7,309 nt of DNA from Eubacteriales Family XIII. Incertae Sedis bacterium (GCA_031287295.1 JAITTH010000132.1:1-7309); one strand, 5' to 3'; counted from the stretch's first letter, positions 1 to 7,251 are shown. Notes: generated from the letters alone by a model not told the origin. Program-made: numbers and translations.

Positions 1-717
1 GTCGGTGTTTCCGGTCCCGGCGTTGTGCGTAGTGCATTAGAGCAAATGCCGAAGGACGCGAATTTGACCGAGGTTGCCGAAGTGATTAAGAAAACCGCAT
101 TCAAAATTACGCGGATGGGACAACTTGTGGGCAGTGAAGCTTCGCAGATGCTCGGCGTCCCCTTTGGTATTGTTGATTTGTCTCTTGCACCGACACCGGC
201 GATTGGAGACAGTGTGGCACATATATTGGAAGAAATCGGTCTGGAACAGACGGGTGCTTGCGGAACAACGGCAGCCCTTGCCATGCTCAACGATGCGGTG
301 AAAAAGGGTGGCGTAATGGCATCATCAAGCGTTGGCGGTCTTTCAGGTGCGTTTATTCCCGTGTCGGAGGACAGTGGAATGATTGATGCCGTGCGTTCGG
401 GTTCGCTCAGTCTGGAAAAGCTCGAAGCGATGACAGCAGTTTGTTCGGTTGGTCTTGATATGATTATTCTGCCGGGCGATACGCCTGCGGATGTTATTTC
501 GGGGCTCATAGCCGATGAGGCTGCGATTGGAATGATTAACAGCAAGACGACGGCGGTTCGCGTCATTCCCGCAATCGGAAAGTCTGTCGGTGAAGAGTTG
601 GAATTCGGCGGGTTGCTCGGGCATGGTCCTGTGATGGAGATTCGAACGAAGTCCCCTTCGATTTTTATCGCGCGTGGCGGTCGCATTCCGGCGCCGATTC
701 AGAGTCTTCGGAATTAG
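1..717 (+). CDS. UPF0210 / PFL-like (DUF711) family protein, C-terminal part
   Basis: This is the 3' part of a gene whose start is outside the window; the frame is open from base 1, giving 238 residues before TAG at 715-717. I recognise the UPF0210 (DUF711, 'PFL family') pattern: DLSLAPTPAIGDSVA at fragment residues 59-73, GTTAALAMLNDAVKKGG at 88-104, GGLSGAFIPVSED at 112-124, a CSVGLDM stretch, DEAAIGMIN, and the conserved C-terminal end RGGRIPAPIQSLRN. Family members run to about 450 residues, so roughly half the protein is missing. The fold is related to pyruvate-formate lyase, but no reaction is established for the family that I can name, and I do not see a reason to call this one a formate lyase. 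In many Bacillota a small ACT-domain gene (UPF0237) sits just upstream; that position is outside this window. A GTG at 25 is merely an internal codon, because conserved residues precede it. Its last 53 bases overlap ung on the opposite strand. Confidence 0.93.
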   Translation, partial: VGVSGPGVVRSALEQMPKDANLTEVAEVIKKTAFKITRMGQLVGSEASQMLGVPFGIVDLSLAPTPAIGDSVAHILEEIGLEQTGACGTTAALAMLNDAVKKGGVMASSSVGGLSGAFIPVSEDSGMIDAVRSGSLSLEKLEAMTAVCSVGLDMIILPGDTPADVISGLIADEAAIGMINSKTTAVRVIPAIGKSVGEELEFGGLLGHGPVMEIRTKSPSIFIARGGRIPAPIQSLRN

Positions 718-1387
718 TACCGATCTGCCAATCAATTGGTTTCACACCATTTTGTTCGAGAAATTCATTGGCTTTGCTAAAGTGTTTGCAGCCGAAGAAT
801 CCGCGATCTGCCGAAAATGGACTTGGGTGAGGTGCCTCTAATATGAGATGCCGAGGATTGTTGATCATTTCTCGTTTTGCCTGTGCGTATTTGCCCCACA
901 AGAAGTATACGACAGGGCGGTCGATTTCATTCACGGCAGCAATCACCGCATCTGTGAACTGTTCCCATCCGAGGCCTTGATGTGAATTTGCCTGGTGTGC
1001 GCGCACGGTCAATACCGCATTGAGCAAGAGCACGCCTTCGTCTGCCCATTTTTTCAGATAGCCATGATTCGGAATCGGCAGTCCCAAATCGTTCTTCAAT
1101 TCTTTGAAAATGTTGACGAGAGAAGGGGGAATTTTCGTCTGATCTTCGGGTACGGCAAAGCTTGCGCCGATGGCTTGGTGTGCATTATGGTAGGGATCTT
1201 GACCCAACAACAACACTTTTACATTCGCGAGTGGGGTAAAATGAAACGCGTTGAAAATATCGTCTGCTGCGGGGTATATGATCCGGGTTCGATATTCTTG
1301 CTTCAAAAATTGCCGCAATTGTAAATAATACGGTTTTTCAAACTCGTTTCCGATTGCATTTTGCCAGTCACCGGATATTTTAGGCAT
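665..1387 (-). CDS. ung: Uracil-DNA glycosylase (family 1 UDG)
   Basis: Ung hydrolyses the N-glycosidic bond of uracil in DNA, opening base-excision repair. The 240-residue product has every family-1 hallmark: the water-activating loop GQDPYH at 62-67 with catalytic Asp64, Phe77 of the uracil pocket (GASF), the proline-rich loop IPPSL near 86-90, the uracil-reading strand LLLNAVLTV with Asn123, and the intercalation loop HPSPF at 187-191 with catalytic His187. The catalytic residues fall at the same numbers as in E. coli Ung. The intercalating residue 191 is Phe rather than the Leu of E. coli; Phe is also what I recall for Bacillus subtilis Ung. The start is ATG at 1387-1385, preceded by AAAGGGAGG (1404-1396) with 8 bases between; an ATG at 1450 in the same frame would add a non-homologous, AT-rich leader. 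The usual family end (IDWQI) is at 218-222; 18 further residues follow, nearly all read antisense to the convergent UPF0210 gene. Confidence 0.97.
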   Translation of the reverse strand: MPKISGDWQNAIGNEFEKPYYLQLRQFLKQEYRTRIIYPAADDIFNAFHFTPLANVKVLLLGQDPYHNAHQAIGASFAVPEDQTKIPPSLVNIFKELKNDLGLPIPNHGYLKKWADEGVLLLNAVLTVRAHQANSHQGLGWEQFTDAVIAAVNEIDRPVVYFLWGKYAQAKREMINNPRHLILEAPHPSPFSADRGFFGCKHFSKANEFLEQNGVKPIDWQIGTNSEDSESAPECDRHAR

Positions 1388-1395
1388 GGGGCGAA

Positions 1396-1404
1396 CCTCC
1401 CTTT
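1396..1404 (-). promoter_or_regulatory. Ribosome binding site of ung
   Basis: On the minus strand AAAGGGAGG lies 8 bases before the ATG at 1387-1385. It is a near-consensus Shine-Dalgarno sequence and decides the ung start in favour of MPKISGDW over the longer open frame that begins at 1450. Confidence 0.85.
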
Positions 1405-1412
1405 CGCTTTTT

Positions 1413-1421
1413 ATTTTATCA
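1413..1421 (-). promoter_or_regulatory. Putative extended -10 promoter element for ung
   Basis: Minus-strand TGATAAAAT (1421-1413) fits an extended -10 (TGn followed by TAAAAT). The expected -35 zone (about 1441-1435) is only T-rich, with no good TTGACA match, so the TG extension would have to compensate. Transcription would start near 1406, leaving a leader of about 19 bases that still contains the Shine-Dalgarno site. The element lies in one arm of the 14-base inverted repeat shared with the divergent promoter. Confidence 0.5.
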
Positions 1422-1463
1422 GAAAAAGCAGCAAGAAAAATTAGGAACATACGTTTTTATCTG

Positions 1464-1492
1464 TTGAGGGGGAACCCTTTCTGTGATAAAAT
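1464..1492 (+). promoter_or_regulatory. Putative sigma-A-type promoter for the transporter-dnaE-dinB cluster
   Basis: TTGAGG (1464-1469) and TAAAAT (1487-1492) are separated by exactly 17 bases, and a TG at 1484-1485 adds an extended -10. Predicted transcription start is near 1499, giving a leader of about 34 bases before the GTG at 1533. This is the only good housekeeping promoter I see ahead of the plus-strand genes, and their overlaps suggest it drives all of them. Confidence 0.7.
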
Positions 1493-1518
1493 AAAAAAAC
1501 AAAACTCTATGGATAGAT

Positions 1519-1524
1519 GGTGAT
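1519..1524 (+). promoter_or_regulatory. Ribosome binding site of the AI-2E family gene
   Basis: GGTGAT matches the 3' half of the full Shine-Dalgarno consensus AAGGAGGTGATC and lies 8 bases before the GTG at 1533. It supports that GTG as start. An upstream in-frame ATG at 1509 runs into TGA at 1521 and cannot be used. Confidence 0.65.
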
Positions 1525-1532
1525 AAACAAAA

Positions 1533-2720
1533 GTGAAGCTCGACGAGAAATTAACAAAGAAAATCATTTTCCTTACCCTGATTGCCATGGCATTTCTATG
1601 GGTTGTTTTGAATTGGAACACGGCTATTGATATCGTTGAGTTTGTCTTTGGACTGCTTAAACCATTGATTCTTGGGCTTTGCATCGCTTTTATTTTAAAT
1701 GTTCCGATGCGCTTTTTTGAGGAACGGCTTGTCGCGAAAGTCTGGAAAGTCAACCCGGAGGATGGGAAAAAAGGACATATTCAGTTCGAGCTTCGTCGCG
1801 GTCTGTGCTTACTCCTTACGATTGCACTTGTGTTGGGTGTCGTTACCCTTGTTCTTGTGATGATTATTCCGTCGCTTAAGGATACGATCACTTCCATTAT
1901 CAGTCATGCGCCCTCGTTTTGGAACAAAACCGAATCGTGGGTAAACAAAACATTAAAGGAGCTCAACATCGATCAGAGCATACAGGCGTGGATTTCCGAA
2001 AACACGGATAAATTGCTCCAGCAGGTGTTGGATTTTCTTAAGAACATCGGTCCAACGATTGCGCAAAATGCTGCCGGGGCAGCGATGGGTGTTTTCAGCG
2101 CCGTCGCGAATATCGTTTTTGGGTTTGTGCTCGCTTTGTATATACTGCTTACGAAGGAGACGCTTGGTCGGCAAACGCGTCAGGCGATGTTTGCCTATGT
2201 CAAAGAACCTTGGCACACCAAACTGTCTCAGATCGCCGATCTGAGTAAAAAAACATTTGAAAAGTTTGTTGCGGGTCAATGTCTGGAAGCTGTGATTATC
2301 GGTGCGCTTACGACGATCGGTTGCCTTGTCATCAACGCGAAATACGCTTACATGCTCGGTGTTCTCGTCGGATTTACAGCACTCATTCCGGTCATCGGGG
2401 CATTTATTGGCGTAATCATTGGTGCGCTGCTCCTCGTGATGGTGAATCCATGGCAGGCACTCGCCTTCATCATATTCATCATTGTCTTGCAACAATTGGA
2501 AAACCACATAATCTACCCGAAGGTCGTGGGGAAGTCTATCGGATTACCCGGCATGTGGGTTCTTCTTGCGGTGCTCATCGGTGCCAGCGTAGGTGGCTTT
2601 GTGGGCATTCTCATCGGCGTTCCTGTGAGTTCGGTTTTGTATGTGCTCATTCGAGAATCCATTTGGAAGAGACTGCGTAAGAAAAAGGAAACGGAAACCG
2701 AAGAAACGGACATCGCATGA
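1533..2720 (+). CDS. AI-2E family transporter (UPF0118, PerM/TqsA-like) membrane protein
   Basis: A 395-residue polytopic membrane protein of the AI-2E transporter family (PF01594). Hydrophobic segments lie near residues 11-27, 33-56, 91-113, 185-206, 248-268, 272-303, 308-320 and 338-372. A polar loop of about 70 residues (114-184) between the third and fourth is typical of the family. The C-terminal family signature is clear: ALIPVIGAFIGVIIGALL (283-300), LEN-IIYPKVVG (322-333) and GLPGMWVLLAVLIG (337-350). The tail (379-395) is highly charged, Lys then Glu rich. Family members have been tied to autoinducer-2 export (E. coli TqsA) or ion/proton exchange, but substrates are unknown for most, so I give no substrate. 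Start is GTG with a GGTGAT ribosome site, and the hydrophilic lead MKLDEKLTKK is usual for Bacillota members. It has its own promoter and overlaps dnaE by ATGA, making it the likely first gene of the operon. Confidence 0.92.
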   Translation: MKLDEKLTKKIIFLTLIAMAFLWVVLNWNTAIDIVEFVFGLLKPLILGLCIAFILNVPMRFFEERLVAKVWKVNPEDGKKGHIQFELRRGLCLLLTIALVLGVVTLVLVMIIPSLKDTITSIISHAPSFWNKTESWVNKTLKELNIDQSIQAWISENTDKLLQQVLDFLKNIGPTIAQNAAGAAMGVFSAVANIVFGFVLALYILLTKETLGRQTRQAMFAYVKEPWHTKLSQIADLSKKTFEKFVAGQCLEAVIIGALTTIGCLVINAKYAYMLGVLVGFTALIPVIGAFIGVIIGALLLVMVNPWQALAFIIFIIVLQQLENHIIYPKVVGKSIGLPGMWVLLAVLIGASVGGFVGILIGVPVSSVLYVLIRESIWKRLRKKKETETEETDIA

Positions 2721-5700
2721 GTTTTGCCCATTTACACGTACATACGGAATTCAGCCTGTTGGACGGTGCCGCGCGCATCGACAATTTGATTGAAAGTGTT
2801 CAGAAAAAAGGAATGAATAGCATTGCGATTACCGATCATGGAAATATGTTCGGCGTTATCGAGTTCTATAAAGCGGCGAAGAAGGCAGGCGTAAACCCAA
2901 TTCTCGGTTGTGAAGTTTACACGGCAGCGCGCACGATGGAAGATAAAAATCCGGACAAAGATCGATATCAAGGACATCTGGTTTTGCTTGCCGAGAACTT
3001 AACGGGCTATAAGAACCTCATGAAGATTGTGAGCGCCGGTTATACACGAGGGTTTTATTACAAACCACGCATCGACAGGGAACTCCTCCGACAGCACAGC
3101 GAAGGGCTTATTGCGCTGTCCGCATGCCTGGCGGGCGATGTGCCAAGAAAGATTCTATACGACGACTATGAAGGGGCAAAGAAGGACGCGATTGAATATT
3201 TAGGAATTTTCGGGGAAGGGAATTACTTTCTGGAAATTCAAGATCATGGTTTGGAAGAACAAAAAAAAGCGAATGAAGGCATTTTCAGACTTCATGAAGA
3301 ACTGGGTATTCCTTTGGTTGCCACGAATGATGTTCACTATCTGGAACAAAAAAATGCTGCTTCACATGACGCATTACTCTGCATACAAACCGGAAAAAAA
3401 TTAGACGACGAAGACCGTATGCGTTTTGCAAACGATCAGTTTTATCTAAAAACGGAAAAGGAAATGCGCAGGCTGTTTCCTTCACACCCGGATGCGATTG
3501 AAAACACGCAGTTGATTGCCGATCGCTGTAATGTGGAGATTGACTTTAACAGTCGTCACCTTCCGGATTTTACCCCACCGGACGGAAAGGAAAATGCGGC
3601 ATATCTGCGGGAATTATGTGAAAACGGATTGTCTCTTCGTTATGGAAGTGAGGCAGACATTCATCGGGAGCGTCTCGATTTTGAGCTGAAAACGATTGAA
3701 ACAATGGGTTTCGTCAATTATTTCCTCATCGTATGGGATTTTATTCGTTATGCAAAGGAGAGTGGAATTGCAGTCGGTCCGGGACGTGGCAGTGCTGCCG
3801 GCAGCATTGTTTCTTATTCGCTTGGCATAACCGATGTAGATCCGATAAGGTACGATTTGCTCTTCGAACGGTTTTTGAATCCGGAACGTGTAACCATGCC
3901 CGATATTGATATTGATTTCTGTTACAAAAGACGTGGAGAAGTAATCAATTACGTCATTGAAAAATATGGGTCACAGAACGTAGCGCAGATTATTACATTT
4001 GGTACTTTGCAGCCGAAAATGGCGATTCGCGATGTGGGTCGCGTAATGGGCATGCCCTATGGCGAAGTCGATAAAATTGCAAAAATGGTCCCGAATGAAT
4101 TGAAAATTACGCTAAAAGATGCCCTGAAAAAAAACAAAGAACTGCGGGATAAAAGGGATGAAGATGAACGTATCCAGACTCTGTTAAAAACAGCGATGGA
4201 TCTCGAAGGATTGGCGCGTAATGCAGGCACGCACGCTGCCGGTGTTGTCATATCGAAAAAACCTTTGGATGAATATGTGCCGCTCTATGCTTCGGATAAG
4301 GATGTGAGTACGCAATTCACCATGACGACCATTGAGGAATTGGGTCTTTTGAAAATGGATTTCCTGGGACTGCGAAATCTCACGGTGATTCAGGATGCGA
4401 TTCGACAGATAAAGGAAAATCATGGAGAGACCGTAGATTTTGCAAAGATGGACATGGACGATCCCAAGGTGTTCTCTTTGATTAAGAGCGGAAATACGGC
4501 GGGCATCTTTCAGTTGGAAAGTCCGGGCATGACAGACTTCTTCAAACGTCTCCAACCGACCTGTTTGGAAGACGTCATAGCAGGTATTTCACTCTACCGA
4601 CCGGGACCGATGGAAAACATCCCCAAATATCTCCAATACAAAAAAAATCCGAGCAAAATTCACTATTTACATCCGTCACTTTCGCCGATTCTCGATGTGA
4701 CCTATGGCGTAATGATCTACCAAGAACAGGTTATGCAAGTTGTTCGCGATCTTGCGGGTTACAGCAACGCACGCAGTGACGAAGTGCGACGTGCGATGAG
4801 TAAGAAGAAAACCGAAGTGATGGAGAAGGAACGGGAGATTTTCATCAACGGCTCTGATGGTTCCGATGGCAGTGCCTCGGTTCCCGGCTGTCGTGCGCGA
4901 GGGATCTCTGCGGAAACGGCAAACAAGCTGTACGATCAGATGATGGATTTTGCCTCGTATGCCTTCAATAAGAGCCATGCGGCTGCCTATGCGGTCGTAG
5001 CGTACCAGACGGCCTGGCTAAAGGCACATTATCCGGTTGAATTTATGGCGGCGCTGATGTCGAGCTTCATGGGCGGAGACGGCAGGCACATTGCTCGCTA
5101 CATCAACAATTGCAAGGATATGGGCATTCAGGTTCTTCCACCATGCGTCATGGAAAGTGATCGGGATTTCCGTGCGGTAAACGGTGCCATTCGTTTTGGA
5201 TTGCTCGGCATAAAGCATGTTGGGGCGGCGGCGGAACCGATTATCGACATGCGTGAGAAAAATCCGCAGATGGGAACCCTACTCGAGTTTCTGAAGGCGG
5301 TAGATTTAGAGCGAGTCAATAAAAAAGCGACGGAAAGTCTCATTAAGGCAGGTGCCTTCGATTGTTTTGATAAAAATAGGGCAAAGCATTTGGCAGTGTT
5401 CGAAATTATGATCGATCGCATTCGAGATGGGCAAAAGCATGTGAATGCTGCGCAAACAAGTATCTTCGATTTTGCACCGGATGTGATGAAGGACACCGGT
5501 ATTCATGTGCCACTTCCTGACATTCCGGACTTTTCTAAGATGCAGCGCCTTGCTTACGAACGTGAATATGTCGGAATTTATTTGTCAGGTCATCCACTTG
5601 ACGATCACAAATGGGCGATTGATAGACTCGCGAGCAGCGAGAAGACGTTTTTGAATGCAGAGCAGATTGTCGGGCGCGTAGATGAAGCAGAAGAAGAAGC

Positions 5701-6022
5701 AGCAGCCTCCAACAATCCCGTCGTGAGGGATGATATGCCGGTGTGTTTTGTCGGGATCATCGATTCCATACGCACGCTTATCACGAAACGAAACGATACG
5801 ATGGCGTTTTTGGGTATCGGCGATTCCTATGGACGTGTTGAGGTGATTGCCTTTGCCGACTGTTATCAAAAGAGTGCGGAATTCATTGAGCGAGATAACA
5901 TCGTCATCGTTCGTGGACGAATAAGCCTCAAAGAAGGGGAAGACCCGAAGATTATTGCGGGGAAGATCACGCCGATTTCTGTTGCGGAAGCCTACTTTAA
6001 GAAAGACAGCGTCGCGAGCTGA
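2717..6022 (+). CDS. dnaE: DNA polymerase III, alpha subunit (DnaE, C-family polymerase)
   Basis: The 1101-residue product is the polymerase subunit of the replicative holoenzyme. N-terminal PHP domain (about 1-210): HVH at 7-9, Asp16, TDH (His41), Glu66, His87, Cys137 and NDVH (Asp205, His207), an apparently complete metal-binding set. Polymerase core: GPGRGSAAGS at 354-363, PDIDIDF with catalytic Asp396 and Asp398, third catalytic Asp548 in KMDFLGLRN, SLYRPGPM at 625-632, and YAFNKSHAAAYA. A helix-hairpin-helix region lies near 862-888, a candidate clamp-binding peptide QTSIF at 913-917, and a C-terminal OB-fold near 1010-1090. Length is close to B. subtilis DnaE (about 1115). ATG overlaps the previous stop (ATGA); only a weak GGA sits 6 bases upstream, so translation is probably coupled. 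It ends with tandem stops TGA-TAA (6020-6025). Many Bacillota also carry PolC, so DnaE may not be the sole replicase here; the window cannot show this. Confidence 0.98.
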   Translation: MSFAHLHVHTEFSLLDGAARIDNLIESVQKKGMNSIAITDHGNMFGVIEFYKAAKKAGVNPILGCEVYTAARTMEDKNPDKDRYQGHLVLLAENLTGYKNLMKIVSAGYTRGFYYKPRIDRELLRQHSEGLIALSACLAGDVPRKILYDDYEGAKKDAIEYLGIFGEGNYFLEIQDHGLEEQKKANEGIFRLHEELGIPLVATNDVHYLEQKNAASHDALLCIQTGKKLDDEDRMRFANDQFYLKTEKEMRRLFPSHPDAIENTQLIADRCNVEIDFNSRHLPDFTPPDGKENAAYLRELCENGLSLRYGSEADIHRERLDFELKTIETMGFVNYFLIVWDFIRYAKESGIAVGPGRGSAAGSIVSYSLGITDVDPIRYDLLFERFLNPERVTMPDIDIDFCYKRRGEVINYVIEKYGSQNVAQIITFGTLQPKMAIRDVGRVMGMPYGEVDKIAKMVPNELKITLKDALKKNKELRDKRDEDERIQTLLKTAMDLEGLARNAGTHAAGVVISKKPLDEYVPLYASDKDVSTQFTMTTIEELGLLKMDFLGLRNLTVIQDAIRQIKENHGETVDFAKMDMDDPKVFSLIKSGNTAGIFQLESPGMTDFFKRLQPTCLEDVIAGISLYRPGPMENIPKYLQYKKNPSKIHYLHPSLSPILDVTYGVMIYQEQVMQVVRDLAGYSNARSDEVRRAMSKKKTEVMEKEREIFINGSDGSDGSASVPGCRARGISAETANKLYDQMMDFASYAFNKSHAAAYAVVAYQTAWLKAHYPVEFMAALMSSFMGGDGRHIARYINNCKDMGIQVLPPCVMESDRDFRAVNGAIRFGLLGIKHVGAAAEPIIDMREKNPQMGTLLEFLKAVDLERVNKKATESLIKAGAFDCFDKNRAKHLAVFEIMIDRIRDGQKHVNAAQTSIFDFAPDVMKDTGIHVPLPDIPDFSKMQRLAYEREYVGIYLSGHPLDDHKWAIDRLASSEKTFLNAEQIVGRVDEAEEEAAASNNPVVRDDMPVCFVGIIDSIRTLITKRNDTMAFLGIGDSYGRVEVIAFADCYQKSAEFIERDNIVIVRGRISLKEGEDPKIIAGKITPISVAEAYFKKDSVAS

Positions 6023-6036
6023 TAAAGTAATCTATC

Positions 6037-7251
6037 ATGTTGAAAGATCGAACCATTTTGCACTGTGACATGAATTCGTTCTATGCCTCTGTGGAACTGC
6101 TTTCACATCCGGAATTTGCGAAAATGCCTGTGGCGGTTTGCGGTGATCCGAAAAGTAGACATGGGATTGTTCTTGCCAAAAACGAAATTGCAAAAGCCTT
6201 TGGCATCGTAACGGCGGAAACGGTTTATTCGGCAAGAAGAAAATGTCCGAATCTCGTCCTCCTTGCTGCGCATCACGAAAAATACGGATTGTTTTCTGAA
6301 AAAATCAATGAGATTTACAATCGGTTCACAGACCTTGTAGAGCCGTTTTCCATCGATGAATCTTGGCTTGATGTTACCGGAAGTCATGATTTGTTTGGCA
6401 GCGGAGAAGAGATTGCCTATAAGATTAAAGCGACCGTACGCGAAGAGCTCGGATTGACGCAGTCCATCGGCGTTTCTTTCAATAAAATTTTTGCAAAGAT
6501 GGGCAGTGAATATAAAAAACCGGATGCGGTTACCGTTATCAGCAGGGAAAACTATCAAGAGCTCTTATGGCCACTCCCTGTTGGCGAGATGTTTACTGTG
6601 GGTCGATCTACAGCGAAAAAACTAATCGAAATCGGAATTCGAACCATCGGCGATCTCGCTCGATCCGATCAACGGTTGCTCACACAGTTGTTTGGCAAGC
6701 ATGGCTCGCAGCTTTATGAATACGTGAATGGTCTTGAAGATTCCGCGGTTCAGCCTGCGGGTTCAAAACGCGATATGAAGTCTGTCGGAAACGGTATTAC
6801 GTTCAAACGCGACCTTATTGGCGAAAACGACATACGCATCGCACTGGATTCTCTTTGCGATACGGTTTCCGGGCGGTTGCGAAAGTACGGGCTGAAGTGT
6901 GAAGGGGTAAAGGTCGATATCAAAGATCCCGATTTCAAGAGCATCAGCAGGCAATGCAAGCTATTGGCGCCGACAAATCTTATTGCTACTTTGCGCGATG
7001 CGGCGATGTCGCTGATTCAAAAAAATTGGAATATGAATGCTCCGATTCGGCTGATTACCGTTACGGCAATTCATCTTGTAGGCGAAGATGTTTCTGAGCA
7101 AATGAATTTTCTGGATTCCGCGGAGAATAGCGGTGGCGAACGCAACGAAAAATTAGAGCGGACGGTGGATGAAATTCGCGAAAAATATGGAAGTGCGTCC
7201 ATTACGCGAGGGCGCATTATCGGAAACGATATCGGAATAAAAGAGGAGTGA
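6037..7251 (+). CDS. dinB: DNA polymerase IV (DinB, Y-family translesion polymerase)
   Basis: A 404-residue lesion-bypass polymerase lacking proofreading. Palm/finger motifs: ILHCDMNSFYASVE at 7-20 with metal ligand Asp11 and Tyr16 at the steric-gate position, and SIDESWLDVTGS with catalytic Asp107-Glu108. The thumb has the VGRSTAKKLIEIGIRTIGDL helix-hairpin-helix near residues 188-207. The little-finger domain runs to about 350. Near the C-terminus QMNFLD (355-360) sits where DinB proteins carry the clamp-binding QLSLF-type peptide, here a weak match, and the tail ending in SITRGRII is typical of Bacillota DinB. The start ATG lies 14 bases after dnaE; an in-frame TAA at 6028-6030 rules out an earlier start. 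No convincing Shine-Dalgarno is seen in the gap, so initiation is probably weak or coupled to dnaE. I see no promoter or LexA-like box in the 14-base gap, which argues for expression from the dnaE transcript. Confidence 0.96.
   Translation: MLKDRTILHCDMNSFYASVELLSHPEFAKMPVAVCGDPKSRHGIVLAKNEIAKAFGIVTAETVYSARRKCPNLVLLAAHHEKYGLFSEKINEIYNRFTDLVEPFSIDESWLDVTGSHDLFGSGEEIAYKIKATVREELGLTQSIGVSFNKIFAKMGSEYKKPDAVTVISRENYQELLWPLPVGEMFTVGRSTAKKLIEIGIRTIGDLARSDQRLLTQLFGKHGSQLYEYVNGLEDSAVQPAGSKRDMKSVGNGITFKRDLIGENDIRIALDSLCDTVSGRLRKYGLKCEGVKVDIKDPDFKSISRQCKLLAPTNLIATLRDAAMSLIQKNWNMNAPIRLITVTAIHLVGEDVSEQMNFLDSAENSGGERNEKLERTVDEIREKYGSASITRGRIIGNDIGIKEE

Larger units (their letters stand above)
1408..1497. 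repeat. 14-base perfect inverted repeat spanning the divergent promoters
   Basis: TGATAAAATAAAAA occurs on the plus strand at 1484-1497 and on the minus strand at 1421-1408, so the two copies form a perfect inverted repeat with 62 bases between the arms. Each copy contains the TGATAAAAT extended -10 of the gene it points toward (transporter to the right, ung to the left). The similarity may be just two AT-rich -10 regions, or a site read by a common regulator. Confidence 0.7.

Noticed and set aside
343..735. Open minus-strand frame of 130 codons under the UPF0210 gene
   Set aside because: It is antisense to a strongly conserved protein, shows no recognisable family, and has a basic, His/Arg-rich composition typical of antisense frames.
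717..775. Terminator between the convergent UPF0210 and ung genes
   Set aside because: Only a 5-base-pair CCAAT/ATTGG stem near 727-740 with no U-run was found, inside ung coding sequence.
1388..1450. A longer ung reading frame beginning at the ATG at 1450 on the minus strand
   Set aside because: The extra 21 residues are encoded by the AT-rich promoter region, have no Ung homology, and include the ribosome binding site of the shorter form.
1466..1479. Small hairpin AGGG-GGAA-CCCT in the intergenic region, a possible terminator or riboregulator
   Set aside because: The stem is only 4 base pairs plus a wobble pair, it overlaps the predicted -35 to spacer region, and lies upstream of both predicted transcription starts' leaders.
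1953..2507. Open minus-strand frame of 184 codons within the AI-2E gene
   Set aside because: It runs antisense to clear family motifs and transmembrane segments; composition and lack of a ribosome site fit a chance frame.
2279..2680. Open plus-strand frame of 133 codons in another phase within the AI-2E gene
   Set aside because: The conserved AI-2E signatures lie in the main frame across the whole stretch, and the alternative product is Cys/His/Arg-rich without recognisable domains.
4841..4915. Intein, insertion or frameshift in dnaE at the Ser-Asp-Gly stretch
   Set aside because: The frame is continuous, flanking motifs are in register, and the loop is of ordinary length for C-family polymerases.
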